From NCBI GenBank assembly GCA_963788975.1, contig CAWBIJ010000004.1, positions 558,001-622,000 of the forward strand: a DNA stretch of 64,000 nt, in the 5' to 3' direction. The notes under the pieces were generated by a model, which had not been told where the DNA came from, ran no database searches, and saw only the letters and a program-made list of their open reading frames with translations. Shown here one piece after another: positions 26,689-34,747 of this stretch. Each line of letters opens with the position of its first letter. The first letter of the stretch is position 1. The position numbers were made by a program, and so were the translations under genes. Source of the stretch: VRUE01 sp963788975. GTDB taxonomy: Bacteria > Actinomycetota > Thermoleophilia > Solirubrobacterales > 70-9.

Positions 26689-27839
26689 TGCCGGCGGTCG
26701 ACGAGATCCTCGCGGGCAAGCGGATCTGCATCTGCGCAGGCTCCGGCGGGGTGGGCAAGACCACCACCTCGGCGGCGATCGCGACGGGGATGGCGGCGCG
26801 CGGCCTCAAGGTCTGCGTGCTGACGATCGATCCGGCCAAGCGCCTCGCCGACTCGCTCGGCCTGAAGCAGCTGGGCAACGAAGCGAAACAGGTCGACCCG
26901 GAGCTGTTCGAGCGCCACGGCATCGAGATGGAGGGGGAGCTGTGGGCGATGATGCTCGACGCCAAGGCGACCTTCGACGAGTTGGTCGCCCGCCAGGCGC
27001 CCGACGAGGAGTCGCGCGACCGTGTGCTCGGAAACCGCATCTACCAGCAGATCTCCAACGCGCTCGCCGGCTCACAGGAGTACATGGCAATGGAGAAGCT
27101 GTTCGAGCTGCACACCGAGGGCCGCTTCGACCTGCTCGTGCTCGACACGCCGCCGACCCGCAACGCGCTCGACTTCCTCGACGCGCCCAAACGCCTCACC
27201 CAGTTCATCGAAGGCCGCTCGCTGGGCGTATTCATGAAGCCGACCGGCCTGGCGGCGCGGGTGGCGGGACGCGGCGCCTCAGTCGCCCTATCGGTGATGA
27301 AGCGGATCGTCGGCTTCGACCTGCTGGCCGACCTGGCCGAGTTCTTCAACGCCTTCAGCGGCATGGTCGACGGCTTCCAGGAACGGGCCAAGCGGGTCAA
27401 CAAGCTGCTCGCCGATCCCAGCACCTCCTTCCTCGTCGTCTGCGGACCGCAGGGCGAGCCGATCGACGAGGCCGTCTACTTCCATCGCAAGTTGGTCGAG
27501 GCGAAGCTGCCCTTCGGCGGCGTGATCGTCAACAAGGTCCACTACCCGGCGGAGCGTCTGCGCGGCGACGGCGCCGACCTACCGGCTGCACTGGGCAAGC
27601 GACTTGGTGATGAGGACCTGGCGCAGCGGGTGGCGGAGAACTTCGCCGACTACCAGGCGCTGGCCGAGCGCGATGCGCGCAACATCGACCGTCTCGCGGC
27701 CGAGCTGCGCGCGAAGGGCGTGATCCGCGTCCCCTACCTGGACGAGGACGTGCACGATCTTGCCGGGCTCAGTGAGATCAACCGCTACCTGTTCGCCAGC
27801 AGCGCCGAGCGCGAGGCGATCGCAGCCGGCCGCGCCTGA
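26688..27839 (+). CDS. ArsA/GET3-like ATPase, second of pair (Rv3680-like)
   Basis: 383-residue partner of the upstream ATPase. P-loop CICAGSGGVGKTTTSAAIAT, VLTIDPAKRLADSLGL (switch), LLVLDTPPTRNALDFLDAPKRL (Walker B), and a central helical insert (FEL..FNAFSGMVDGFQERAKRV) that in this family contacts hydrophobic cargo. Its ATG shares one base with the preceding TGA (TGATG), so the two are translationally coupled and probably form a heterodimer. No tail-anchored or arsenic-related partner is visible nearby. Confidence 0.87.
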   Translation: MPAVDEILAGKRICICAGSGGVGKTTTSAAIATGMAARGLKVCVLTIDPAKRLADSLGLKQLGNEAKQVDPELFERHGIEMEGELWAMMLDAKATFDELVARQAPDEESRDRVLGNRIYQQISNALAGSQEYMAMEKLFELHTEGRFDLLVLDTPPTRNALDFLDAPKRLTQFIEGRSLGVFMKPTGLAARVAGRGASVALSVMKRIVGFDLLADLAEFFNAFSGMVDGFQERAKRVNKLLADPSTSFLVVCGPQGEPIDEAVYFHRKLVEAKLPFGGVIVNKVHYPAERLRGDGADLPAALGKRLGDEDLAQRVAENFADYQALAERDARNIDRLAAELRAKGVIRVPYLDEDVHDLAGLSEINRYLFASSAEREAIAAGRA

Positions 27840-27863
27840 GCGGGCGAAGCGATCTCGCCGCGG

Positions 27864-28268
27864 TCAGTGCTGGATGAAGGAACCGGTGACCTTTGTGTCT
27901 GCTGAGGGGATGCAGACCGCGTAGACGACAAAGGAGTTCGGCGTCGGCGTGCCGTTGTTGAACCATGCCGCCCACTGATTGGGGACGGCGCTGTTCGGTC
28001 CCTTGCGCGGTTGCGAAGCATCCATGCTCTGCCGGGTATCGGCGCTGCTCCCCCAACCGCCACCGCCGACTGCGACCTGCCCCTTCGGGCAGGTGACGAA
28101 GCCACCGACCTGTTCGAAGGGCGGAATGTTGAACGGCTGCGAAGTGACGTAGGTGACCTCGAGCGCCTGCTCGTCGTCGTCGGAGCCACCGCATCCCGAT
28201 ACGGACAGGACTGCGACAAGCGTCAGCAGGAGGACGCCCAGCGGCGCTATGCGCCTGCCGCGCTTCAC
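27864..28268 (-). CDS. Small lipoprotein of unknown function
   Basis: 134 residues with an N-terminal lipoprotein signal: basic MKRGRRIAP, hydrophobic LGVLLLTLVAVLSVS, and lipobox SVSGC with lipidated Cys26. The mature part is acidic (GSDDDEQ) then a small domain with two Cys (FVTCPKGQVAVGGGGW and VVYAVCIPSAD), a pattern common in exported actinobacterial proteins of unknown role. It lies 2 bp downstream of the next leftward gene and is probably co-transcribed with it. It converges on the ArsA pair. Confidence 0.65.
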   Translation of the reverse strand: MKRGRRIAPLGVLLLTLVAVLSVSGCGGSDDDEQALEVTYVTSQPFNIPPFEQVGGFVTCPKGQVAVGGGGWGSSADTRQSMDASQPRKGPNSAVPNQWAAWFNNGTPTPNSFVVYAVCIPSADTKVTGSFIQH

Positions 28269-28270
28269 CC

Positions 28271-29890
28271 TCAGCCGGCGTGGCGCCGGTCGTGACGATC
28301 GTAGTTCAGCTCGCGAACCTGCCAGTCAGCGTCCTCGGGAACCGGGAAGAGGTGGCGGACGCGGGGCGTGTCGATCCGCTCGCGGTGCTCGACGTCGCCC
28401 TCGACCGCGGGGAAGTCGAGCGTGCTCTCCTCGATCTCCACCTCCTCCAGCCAGTTGGTGGCGGTGATCTTGATCTCGTCCTCGCCGGGGACCGGCTCGA
28501 GGATGCGCGTGTCTTCCATGTTCTCCTCCTCTGCCAGAAGCTGCTCGGCGGGATCGGGACTCGGCTCGGCGAAGGTCGGTTCGATCGGCTCGGGCTCGAC
28601 GGGATCGGGCTCGAGTGGCGCGGCGGGCTGGGCGGTGACCGCAATCTCGGCGTCGCCTTCGGCGAGGCCGGTGGCGATCAGGGTCTCGTCGGCGGCCGTG
28701 CCGAGGTCTGAGCCGAGCTCGCCGAGGGCGGCGTCGCGCAACATCCCGCGCACGCTCTCCTCGACCCAGGTGGCCAGCTCGGCCGTGCCCGCCAGGGGGC
28801 CACCACGCATCAGCGAACGCTCCAGCTCGAGGGCCGCTTCGACCCGCTCGCGGACTACAAGTCGGTCGTCGACGCCATCGTCGATCAGTGCCGCGGCGCG
28901 CATCGGCAGTGAGGCGCCGACCGGGCCCTTGCCCTCGAGCACGGCGCGCAGCGCCAGCAGGTGGTCGCTGATCCCCTCCATCGCGTTCTCGCGCCCACAG
29001 CCGAGCTCGAAACGCCCGACCGCCCAGGAGAGAGCCCCGTCGGGATCCGGGCGGGCCTCCAGCGTGGCGGCGAGCTCGACCAGCTCGCCCGCCTCCGTCT
29101 CGTTCAGCTCGTAGCCGCCCGGCCGCGTCGCCGGTGCCCCGGTGGCAACTCGGCGCCAGCAGCCCTCCCCCGTCGGAGCGAAGGCGTGGGGGCCGAGGCC
29201 GATCCCGCCCCGCTTGAAGAGCCGCATCACGCTGACCAGCTCGCGCAGCTGGCGCAAGGCCGCGGCGGCGCTGTCGGAGCCCTCGCCCTGCTCGGCGATG
29301 GCGAAGAACTGTGGTTGCCAGGAGGCGCGCTCCATCCCCTCGCTGCGCATCGCCTCGGCCGGCGCCTCGATCGCGTCGGCGCGGACGATCTGCATGTCGT
29401 GAGGCAACAACAGCCTGGGCAGCGGCATCCGCAGGCCGACCAGGGGCACGATCAAGACGTCGGCGTCCTCTGCGTCGCGCGTCTCGGCCTCGAGCGCCGC
29501 CAGTGCGTTTTCGAGCCGCTTGCCGTCGAGAGCAAGGTCGGTGCGGCCGTCCCAGAGCGAGGCGAGGAAGACCGTGAGCATGCGGGCAGCGCGCTCGTCG
29601 GGCTCGATCGGCACCTGCTCTCCGCGGGCCTCGAGATAGGCGGCGGCGATCCCGTTTGCCTCAACCGCTTCGCGGGCTGGGCCGAAAGCGGGCAGGGTGC
29701 GCAGCTCCTGCTCACGCTCGTGAACGTAGAGCTCGGTGCGCGGCCGGTAGCTGTAGAAGGGCGAGTCGCCACCGTCCGCGGCGTCGACGTCGAAGGGAAT
29801 CTGGTCACCCGCCGCGACCAGGGCGCTGAGCCGAACCGCCGCCTCGGAGGCAAGCCGTGTCAGCGAGTCGGTGAGCAGGAGATCACGCAC
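28271..29890 (-). CDS. Conserved unknown protein, possible HEPN-like helical domain
   Basis: 539-residue cytosolic protein not recognised with confidence. Residues 1-250 are mixed alpha/beta (FYSYRPRTELYVHERE, VLIVPLVGLRMPLPRLLLP). Residues about 285-395 are helical, with ENAMEGISDHLLALRAVLEG and SLPMRAAALIDDG, reminiscent of the Apea-like HEPN pattern, a weak resemblance only. The C-terminal 120 residues are acidic and Pro-rich and end with a short basic tail. It precedes the lipoprotein gene by 2 bp. No catalytic motif, signal peptide or membrane segment is visible. Confidence 0.55.
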   Translation of the reverse strand: MRDLLLTDSLTRLASEAAVRLSALVAAGDQIPFDVDAADGGDSPFYSYRPRTELYVHEREQELRTLPAFGPAREAVEANGIAAAYLEARGEQVPIEPDERAARMLTVFLASLWDGRTDLALDGKRLENALAALEAETRDAEDADVLIVPLVGLRMPLPRLLLPHDMQIVRADAIEAPAEAMRSEGMERASWQPQFFAIAEQGEGSDSAAAALRQLRELVSVMRLFKRGGIGLGPHAFAPTGEGCWRRVATGAPATRPGGYELNETEAGELVELAATLEARPDPDGALSWAVGRFELGCGRENAMEGISDHLLALRAVLEGKGPVGASLPMRAAALIDDGVDDRLVVRERVEAALELERSLMRGGPLAGTAELATWVEESVRGMLRDAALGELGSDLGTAADETLIATGLAEGDAEIAVTAQPAAPLEPDPVEPEPIEPTFAEPSPDPAEQLLAEEENMEDTRILEPVPGEDEIKITATNWLEEVEIEESTLDFPAVEGDVEHRERIDTPRVRHLFPVPEDADWQVRELNYDRHDRRHAG

Positions 29891-29954
29891 GATCCCCGCT
29901 TCTGGCGACCACGCGACGCTCCTGCGCCTGCACGATCGATTGCAGCTGGGCGCC

Positions 29955-30296
29955 CTAGGCGACGGCGGCTGGCTGGCGGTTGTCGGCGAGCCAGCGCTTG
30001 CCGTATGCGCGCATGTCCTCGATCAGGGGGGCCAGAGCCTCGCCCTTCTCGGTCAGCGCGTACTCGACCCGGGGTGGGACCTCGGGGAAGGTGTTGCGGG
30101 TGACGATCCCCTCCTCTTCCAGCGCCCGCAGGCGCAGCGAGAGGGTGCGCGGGCTAATCCCCTCCAGCGAGCGCTCCAGCTCGCAGAAGCGGCTCGGCCC
30201 CTCGGCGAGATCGCGGATCACCAGCAGGGTCCACTTGCCGCAGACGATCTCCGCCGTGCGGCAGACGGGACAGCGTGAGTTGGTGAGGGCGCTCAT
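29955..30296 (-). CDS. HxlR-family winged-helix regulator
   Basis: 113-residue HxlR regulator: RCPVCRTAEIVCGKWTLLVIRDL with the conserved Cys residues, RFCELERSLEGISPRTLSLRLRALE (winged helix) and VEYALTEKGEALAPLIEDM. It starts at ATG 30296. Two palindromes lie upstream (30327-30340 and 30353-30369), placed as operators for autoregulation. It lies between the end of the pilus locus and an unrelated gene; control of either is possible but not shown. Confidence 0.85.
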   Translation of the reverse strand: MSALTNSRCPVCRTAEIVCGKWTLLVIRDLAEGPSRFCELERSLEGISPRTLSLRLRALEEEGIVTRNTFPEVPPRVEYALTEKGEALAPLIEDMRAYGKRWLADNRQPAAVA

Positions 30297-30326
30297 CAGC
30301 GGAATCGAGGCGGTAGAGCGGATTGC

Positions 30327-30369
30327 CTCGCTTCAGCGAGTGTAGCGCTATCGCTTCACTTACTGAAGC
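30327..30369. promoter_or_regulatory. Two palindromes upstream of HxlR regulator
   Basis: CTCGCTTCAGCGAG at 30327-30340 (6-2-6, perfect) and GCTTCACTTACTGAAGC at 30353-30369 (6-5-6, perfect), sharing CGCTTCA. They start 31 bp upstream of the HxlR start; the second overlaps the 3' end of the PilP-like gene. Likely operator sites. Confidence 0.45.
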
Positions 30370-31258
30370 TTTGGACCAGGCCGTTCCTGCGTTTCGCCGA
30401 TAGCCGCCCGGCCTCTTTGCGGCTCACCCAGATCACGTCGACCTTGATCACCTTGATCTTGTAGCGGACCGCGTTGGGGCCATAGACGAAGGTGAGGGGG
30501 AAGCCGGGTTTGACTTCGAGCAGCTGGCAGCTCTCGGTGCCGGATACGCAGTGGGCATCCCCGAACAGCGAAGTGACGTCGGAAGAGACCATGAAGAGGA
30601 CTTTCTGCTTGACGATGTTGACGCCCATGGTGGTGACCACCGGCGTTTTCGCGCCGGGCAGCGGGGTCAGGGCGGGCACGCGACGGCGGACTTCGGGCTC
30701 GCCCATCACCTGGCGGCCGTCGGCGCCGGCTTTGGTGCGGGAGATCTGCACGTCCGTGACGAACTCGAAGAATTTCAGCCCGGGGTCGTCACCCTCGACC
30801 GGCGGCGGCGCGGTGCCACCTGGCTCAGCGGGTTCGGTGGCGGGCGGGGAGCCCGGTTCGGTTGTCGTCGTCACTTTGGTCTCACCGCCCGAAAGCGTCG
30901 CGCTCTGGGAATTCAGCTGCGCACCGTTCAGCAGCGGGCCGGCGTGCCGCTGCTCGAAGGGATCGGTCGGAGTGCGGTCATCGAGGCGCTTGCGATAGTC
31001 GCGCAGGCCGGGCTTGGCCTCAACGACGGCGAGGCGAGCGGTGCCGGCGCTGGACGCGCCCGCGCTGGGCGGCGATGCAGCCACGACCGGCTCTTCCTCC
31101 GAGTCATCGCCGAACAGAAAGGGCACGGCGACGATTCCCACGATCAGGAGGGCGACCAGCGGCAGCAGGCGGCGCTCGCGCAGGTCCCAGTAGAGGTCGG
31201 CGAGGAAGTCAGGCACCTTCAGCTCCGGCACCTTCAGCTCCGGTCCCAAGCGCTTCAT
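30356..31258 (-). CDS. PilP-position type IV pilus accessory protein
   Basis: 300-residue single-span protein following pilO. Residues 1-30 are basic/amphipathic, then a membrane helix (LLPLVALLIVGIVAVPFLF), a Pro/Ser/Thr-rich linker (residues 55-150), and a C-terminal beta domain (FFEFVTDVQISRTKAG, VLFMVSSDVTSLFG, FPLTFVYGPNAVRYKIKVI). Its position after PilO and the layout match PilP-like alignment-complex proteins, although it is not a lipoprotein and sequence similarity is weak. The ATG overlaps the pilO stop (31255-31258). Confidence 0.6.
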   Translation of the reverse strand: MKRLGPELKVPELKVPDFLADLYWDLRERRLLPLVALLIVGIVAVPFLFGDDSEEEPVVAASPPSAGASSAGTARLAVVEAKPGLRDYRKRLDDRTPTDPFEQRHAGPLLNGAQLNSQSATLSGGETKVTTTTEPGSPPATEPAEPGGTAPPPVEGDDPGLKFFEFVTDVQISRTKAGADGRQVMGEPEVRRRVPALTPLPGAKTPVVTTMGVNIVKQKVLFMVSSDVTSLFGDAHCVSGTESCQLLEVKPGFPLTFVYGPNAVRYKIKVIKVDVIWVSRKEAGRLSAKRRNGLVQSFSK

Positions 31259-32007
31259 GGCGCACCTCCGGTGGTCATCGCAACGGGGGCAGCCGTTTCC
31301 GCAGCGGGCGCCACTTCGGTTGCCCCCGCGGTGACGCCTTGGCTGGGCGGGGTCAGGTAGGTGGTGACGGCGAAGGTCGCGTCGAGCTGGGGGAAGCCTT
31401 CGTTGGCGTCGGCGGTGAGGCTGAAGCCGTCGAGCGTGACCAGGCGGCCGTCGACGGTGACGTCCTGGTTGTCGGTCCTCACCATCGAGTCGATCTCCTC
31501 GATGAAGTCGGCGACCTCGAAGAAGCTACCGTCGAAAACGAGCGTATAGGGCATCACGGCCAGCCCGGCGTGGCCAATCGTCGCGCCGAGCGGCAGCAGG
31601 GAAGCTTCGGCCTCGGTTGCGGAGACGGGCGTGGCGACGGGCGGCGCTTCCCCTTCGCCGCCGCCTTCCCCGCTCAGTTCGAGGTCGCGGAATTTCACCC
31701 CCGCCCGTTCTGCAATTCGGTTGACGGAGACAAGCAGCGAGGCGGTGTCGTCGTCGCCGGGGACGGCCTTGCCCAAGACGACGAGCTGGCGGTACTTGGC
31801 GGGGAATTCGTCCCGCGCTTCGGCGGCGCTCGCCGCTTCCTCGCGGTGCTGCGCCAGCGAGGCTTCGAGCTGCTGCACCTGCTCGCCGAGTTTGCTCGCC
31901 TCCTCGCGCTTCGGGCTCAGCGCCAGCATCCAGAAGGCGACCGCGAGCGCGGCGACGACGAGCATCGCGACGATCGGTGCGTTGGAGGATTTCAGCTGCA
32001 GTTTCAC
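31255..32007 (-). CDS. pilO: Type IV pilus inner-membrane protein PilO
   Basis: 250 residues: short cytosolic start, membrane helix (APIVAMLVVAALAVAFWMLAL), coiled coil (EASKLGEQVQQLEASLAQHREEA), then a periplasmic-type ferredoxin-like domain (YTLVFDGSFFEVADFIEEID). PilO pairs with PilN to link cytosolic PilM to the pilus machine. The GTG at 32007, one base after the pilN stop, is chosen because longer in-frame starts lie deep inside pilN. Confidence 0.85.
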   Translation of the reverse strand: MKLQLKSSNAPIVAMLVVAALAVAFWMLALSPKREEASKLGEQVQQLEASLAQHREEAASAAEARDEFPAKYRQLVVLGKAVPGDDDTASLLVSVNRIAERAGVKFRDLELSGEGGGEGEAPPVATPVSATEAEASLLPLGATIGHAGLAVMPYTLVFDGSFFEVADFIEEIDSMVRTDNQDVTVDGRLVTLDGFSLTADANEGFPQLDATFAVTTYLTPPSQGVTAGATEVAPAAETAAPVAMTTGGAP

Positions 32008-32008
32008 T

Positions 32009-32791
32009 TCAGCCACCTTCTTCCGGAGCTTCGCTGGACGTCGCGGTCGCTTCGGATTCGGCTTCAGCGGGCGGGGCCACCGGCGCTTCTTCGGTCCCGA
32101 TCGCCGGGATCGGAGCGGCGTCGAAAGCGACGACCAGGTCGAATTTGGCGATGAAGTCGCGCGTGCGGCAGTCGTCCCCGCCTTCCGTGCCGCCACCGGC
32201 TTCCCCGGCCGCCTGATCGTTCAGTTCAGAGGACTGGACGCCGACTCGCGTCACGCCCTCGATGTCCTTGAGCGCGGTGACGAAGCCCGCCACCGCCTCC
32301 TGGCCGTCGGCGCAGCCGCTCAGTTCGAGCGCGGGTCCCGGTGTTGCTGCGCGCAGACCGGAGCCGCCGCCTCCACCACCATCGCCACCTTCGCCTCCGC
32401 CGATCGAGACGCTCGGCGTAGCGGTCGCGGTGAGGCTGACCAGCCAGGCGTCGGCAGGAAGAATCAGCGCCAATTCGCGCATCACTCGCTCCCAGTCGAA
32501 GCGGCTGTCGGCGAGGCTGGCGACGGTGGCGACGCGCTGTTCGGCAAGGGCACGGAACTGGGTGTAGGGCGCGAGGCGTTCGGCCCGGGCGCGAGCCGCG
32601 GCGTCTTCGACCTCGAGCGTCGCGATCTCGTCTTCGCGCTCGGAGATCTCGTTGCCGGTCAAGATCAGCACCGTCACCCCGGCAAGCACGGCGACCAGGG
32701 CGCCGAGCAGGACGTAGGCCAGCGGGCCGCTGCGCAGCGGGGCGTGCTCGCCGCGACGCTGCTCCTTCGGTATCAGGTTGACCGGGCGCAT
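32009..32791 (-). CDS. pilN: Type IV pilus inner-membrane protein PilN
   Basis: 260 residues. The N-terminus MRPVNLIPKEQRR is the PilM-binding motif of PilN (NLIP). A membrane helix (LAYVLLGALVAVLAGVTVLIL), coiled coil (ISEREDEIATLEVEDAAARA) and a fimbrial-assembly domain (WERVMRELALILPADAWLVSL) follow; a Gly-rich loop interrupts the domain near residue 135. It starts directly at the pilM stop (TAGATG) and runs into pilO. Confidence 0.9.
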   Translation of the reverse strand: MRPVNLIPKEQRRGEHAPLRSGPLAYVLLGALVAVLAGVTVLILTGNEISEREDEIATLEVEDAAARARAERLAPYTQFRALAEQRVATVASLADSRFDWERVMRELALILPADAWLVSLTATATPSVSIGGGEGGDGGGGGGSGLRAATPGPALELSGCADGQEAVAGFVTALKDIEGVTRVGVQSSELNDQAAGEAGGGTEGGDDCRTRDFIAKFDLVVAFDAAPIPAIGTEEAPVAPPAEAESEATATSSEAPEEGG

Positions 32792-33874
32792 CTATCGCTC
32801 CAGAGCCAAGCCGTAGGGAAGGGTCAGACGCGCCGCCGAGACGTCGTCGAAGCCGGCGAGGGCGGGTGGGCGGGAGACCTCGATCGGGAAGCCGAGGCCC
32901 GCCTCCATTCGCTGGGCGAGGCCGGCGATCGCGCTGCCGGCGCCGCAGAGGACGATCCGCTCGACCGGCAGGACCGCTTCCTGTGCGCCGTAGTAGTCGA
33001 GAGAGAGGCGCAGCTCGTCGACCAAAGCGGTAACCCCCTCTTCGAGCGCGCGGCGTGCCTCGGCGACGGTCTCGGGGTCGCCCTCGACCGCCTCCACCGG
33101 CTGCTCGAGCCCGACGTGGGAGAGCCACTGCGCGGCATGCTCGGCGCTGAGGCCGGAAGTGGCGGCAAGTCGCTCCGTGATCGCCTCCAAACCAGCGTAG
33201 GAGACGCGTGTGAAGAGACAGGCCCTGCCGCGTGCCACGGCAAGGTTGGTGACGTCGCCGACGCCGCAGTAGAGGATCGCGGCAGCAGGGCGCTCGCCCT
33301 GCTCGGCGTCGACCCCACCGTTGCCGTTGGCGCCGGCGAGGGCGCGGAGCATTCCGAAAGCGGAGAGATCGACCCCGACCGGCTCCAGCCCTGCCTTGCG
33401 GATTGGCTCGACGAAGGAAGCGACCATGTCGCGGCGGGCGGCGATCACGACTACGTCGATCTGGGGTTTCGAGCCCTCCTCTGCCGGCACTCCGCCGACC
33501 ACCTGGTGCTCCAGCACCGCCTGGTCCAGCGGCATCGGAATCTGCTCCTGGGCCTGGAAGCGAACCGCAGCGTCGAGCTCCTTGGGGTCCTCGATCGCAG
33601 GCAGCCGCAGGGTGCGGACCACCACACGCTGGTTGCCGACCCCGAGCCGCACCTTCTTGGAGAGCTTGTGCTCGGCGAAGAGCGCCTTCAGCGCCTCCGA
33701 GAGGGCGTCAGCGTCAAGCACCTCGCCCTCGTGGAAGGCGCCGGGGGCGAGCGGCCCGATCGCGGAAGCGGTCAGCTGCGCCGAGCCGTTCGCCTGGACC
33801 TCGGTCGCGGCGATGCTGCCCGCCTCGATGTCGAGGCCGACGATCGTGCTTTTCTTCTGCTTGCCGAGTCGCAT
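32792..33874 (-). CDS. pilM: Type IV pilus actin-like protein PilM
   Basis: 360-residue actin-fold ATPase that assembles in the cytosol and docks PilN. ATP-binding and fold motifs: STIVGLDIEAGSIAATEV, VDLSAFGMLRAL, AAILYCGVGDVTNLAV, and VLCGAGSAIAGLAQRME. First gene of pilM-N-O-P, 114 bp downstream of pilD; that gap holds an AT-rich promoter-like element and a hairpin, so the four genes may have their own promoter. Confidence 0.92.
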   Translation of the reverse strand: MRLGKQKKSTIVGLDIEAGSIAATEVQANGSAQLTASAIGPLAPGAFHEGEVLDADALSEALKALFAEHKLSKKVRLGVGNQRVVVRTLRLPAIEDPKELDAAVRFQAQEQIPMPLDQAVLEHQVVGGVPAEEGSKPQIDVVVIAARRDMVASFVEPIRKAGLEPVGVDLSAFGMLRALAGANGNGGVDAEQGERPAAAILYCGVGDVTNLAVARGRACLFTRVSYAGLEAITERLAATSGLSAEHAAQWLSHVGLEQPVEAVEGDPETVAEARRALEEGVTALVDELRLSLDYYGAQEAVLPVERIVLCGAGSAIAGLAQRMEAGLGFPIEVSRPPALAGFDDVSAARLTLPYGLALER

Positions 33875-33926
33875 GAGCTTGGGTCGCGCGGCGCGCCTCT
33901 GCGCACCCGCCCACTCCCAATCGACA

Positions 33927-33967
33927 GAAAGGTCGCAAACCTTTCGGCCTGCAACTACTCATTTATA
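33927..33967 (-). promoter_or_regulatory. Promoter-like element and leader hairpin before pilM
   Basis: On the minus strand a TATAAAT (33967-33961), the best -10-like box in a GC-rich region, is followed by a perfect 7-5-7 inverted repeat GAAAGGTCGCAAACCTTTC (33927-33945 in plus-strand order). No good -35 is seen. The hairpin would lie in the 5' leader of pilM. Confidence 0.4.
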
Positions 33968-33988
33968 GGAGAACCTGGACGGCCCCCG

Positions 33989-34744
33989 CTAGGCGAAGGT
34001 ATTCAGGTACCAGTCGACCATCTCGTCGCCGGCGAGCAGGCCGACGACGCCCCCCAGTGCAAGAAACGGCCCCAACGGAATCGCCCGCTTGCGCGCCGCG
34101 GCCCCGTGACGGGCGATCATCGCCAGGCCGACGATAGAGCCGGCCAGCAGCGCGACGAGGATCGCCGGGGCGACGTCGCGACCGAGGAAGAGGCCCATCA
34201 CGGCGGCCAGCTTGACGTCGCCGAGCCCCATCCCGCGCGGGTAGGCGAGCGCCGCGAGGAAGAGCAGGCCACCGGCCGCGGCGGCGGCGATCGCGCGCTC
34301 GGGCAGGCTGCCCGGGTCGGTGGCCGTGACGATCCCCACGGCGAGGACCGCGGCGACGACCAGGATCCGGTTCGGGATCACCCGCCGCTCGAGGTCGGTC
34401 AGCGTGATCGCGGCCAGCATCGTGACGAAGACCAGGCCGAGCGCGACCTCTCCCGCGTCCCCCCAGAGGACCAGCACGACCGTCGCGTAGAGCGCGCCGA
34501 GCGCCAGCTCGGCCAGCGGGTAGCGCGGTGAGATCGCCGCCCCGCAGCAGCGCGCCCGCCCGCGCAGCGCCAGCCAGGAGAGCACAGGCACGTTGTCGTA
34601 GGCGGCGATCTGAGTGCCGCAGGCGGGGCAGCGCGAGCGCGGCCCGACGATCGACTCACGACGCGGCACCCGGTGCGCGACTACGGTCACGAAGCTGCCG
34701 GCGAGCAGCCCCCCGACGAGGGCGATCGCCGCGGCGGCGGCCAA
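33989..34744 (-). CDS. pilD: Prepilin peptidase (A24 aspartyl protease)
   Basis: 251-residue polytopic membrane enzyme that cleaves type III leader peptides of the pilins encoded here. It has the N-terminal SFVTVVAHRVPRRESIVGP, a Cys-containing cytosolic loop (CPACG...CCGA), catalytic Asp in LTDLERRVIPNRI and GMGLGDVKLAAVMG (GxGD). The TTG start at 34744 has GGAGG 7 bases upstream, overlapping the preceding stop region. It follows the minor pilin gene by 3 bp. Confidence 0.93.
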   Translation of the reverse strand: MAAAAAIALVGGLLAGSFVTVVAHRVPRRESIVGPRSRCPACGTQIAAYDNVPVLSWLALRGRARCCGAAISPRYPLAELALGALYATVVLVLWGDAGEVALGLVFVTMLAAITLTDLERRVIPNRILVVAAVLAVGIVTATDPGSLPERAIAAAAAGGLLFLAALAYPRGMGLGDVKLAAVMGLFLGRDVAPAILVALLAGSIVGLAMIARHGAAARKRAIPLGPFLALGGVVGLLAGDEMVDWYLNTFA

Positions 34745-34747
34745 CTC

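Noticed and set aside
33920..33960. GCAAACC and CGGCC resembling a second c-di-GMP riboswitch near pilM
   Set aside because: The matching bases are on the plus strand, facing away from pilM, and P1, the GCAAAGCC partner and the second hairpin are missing.
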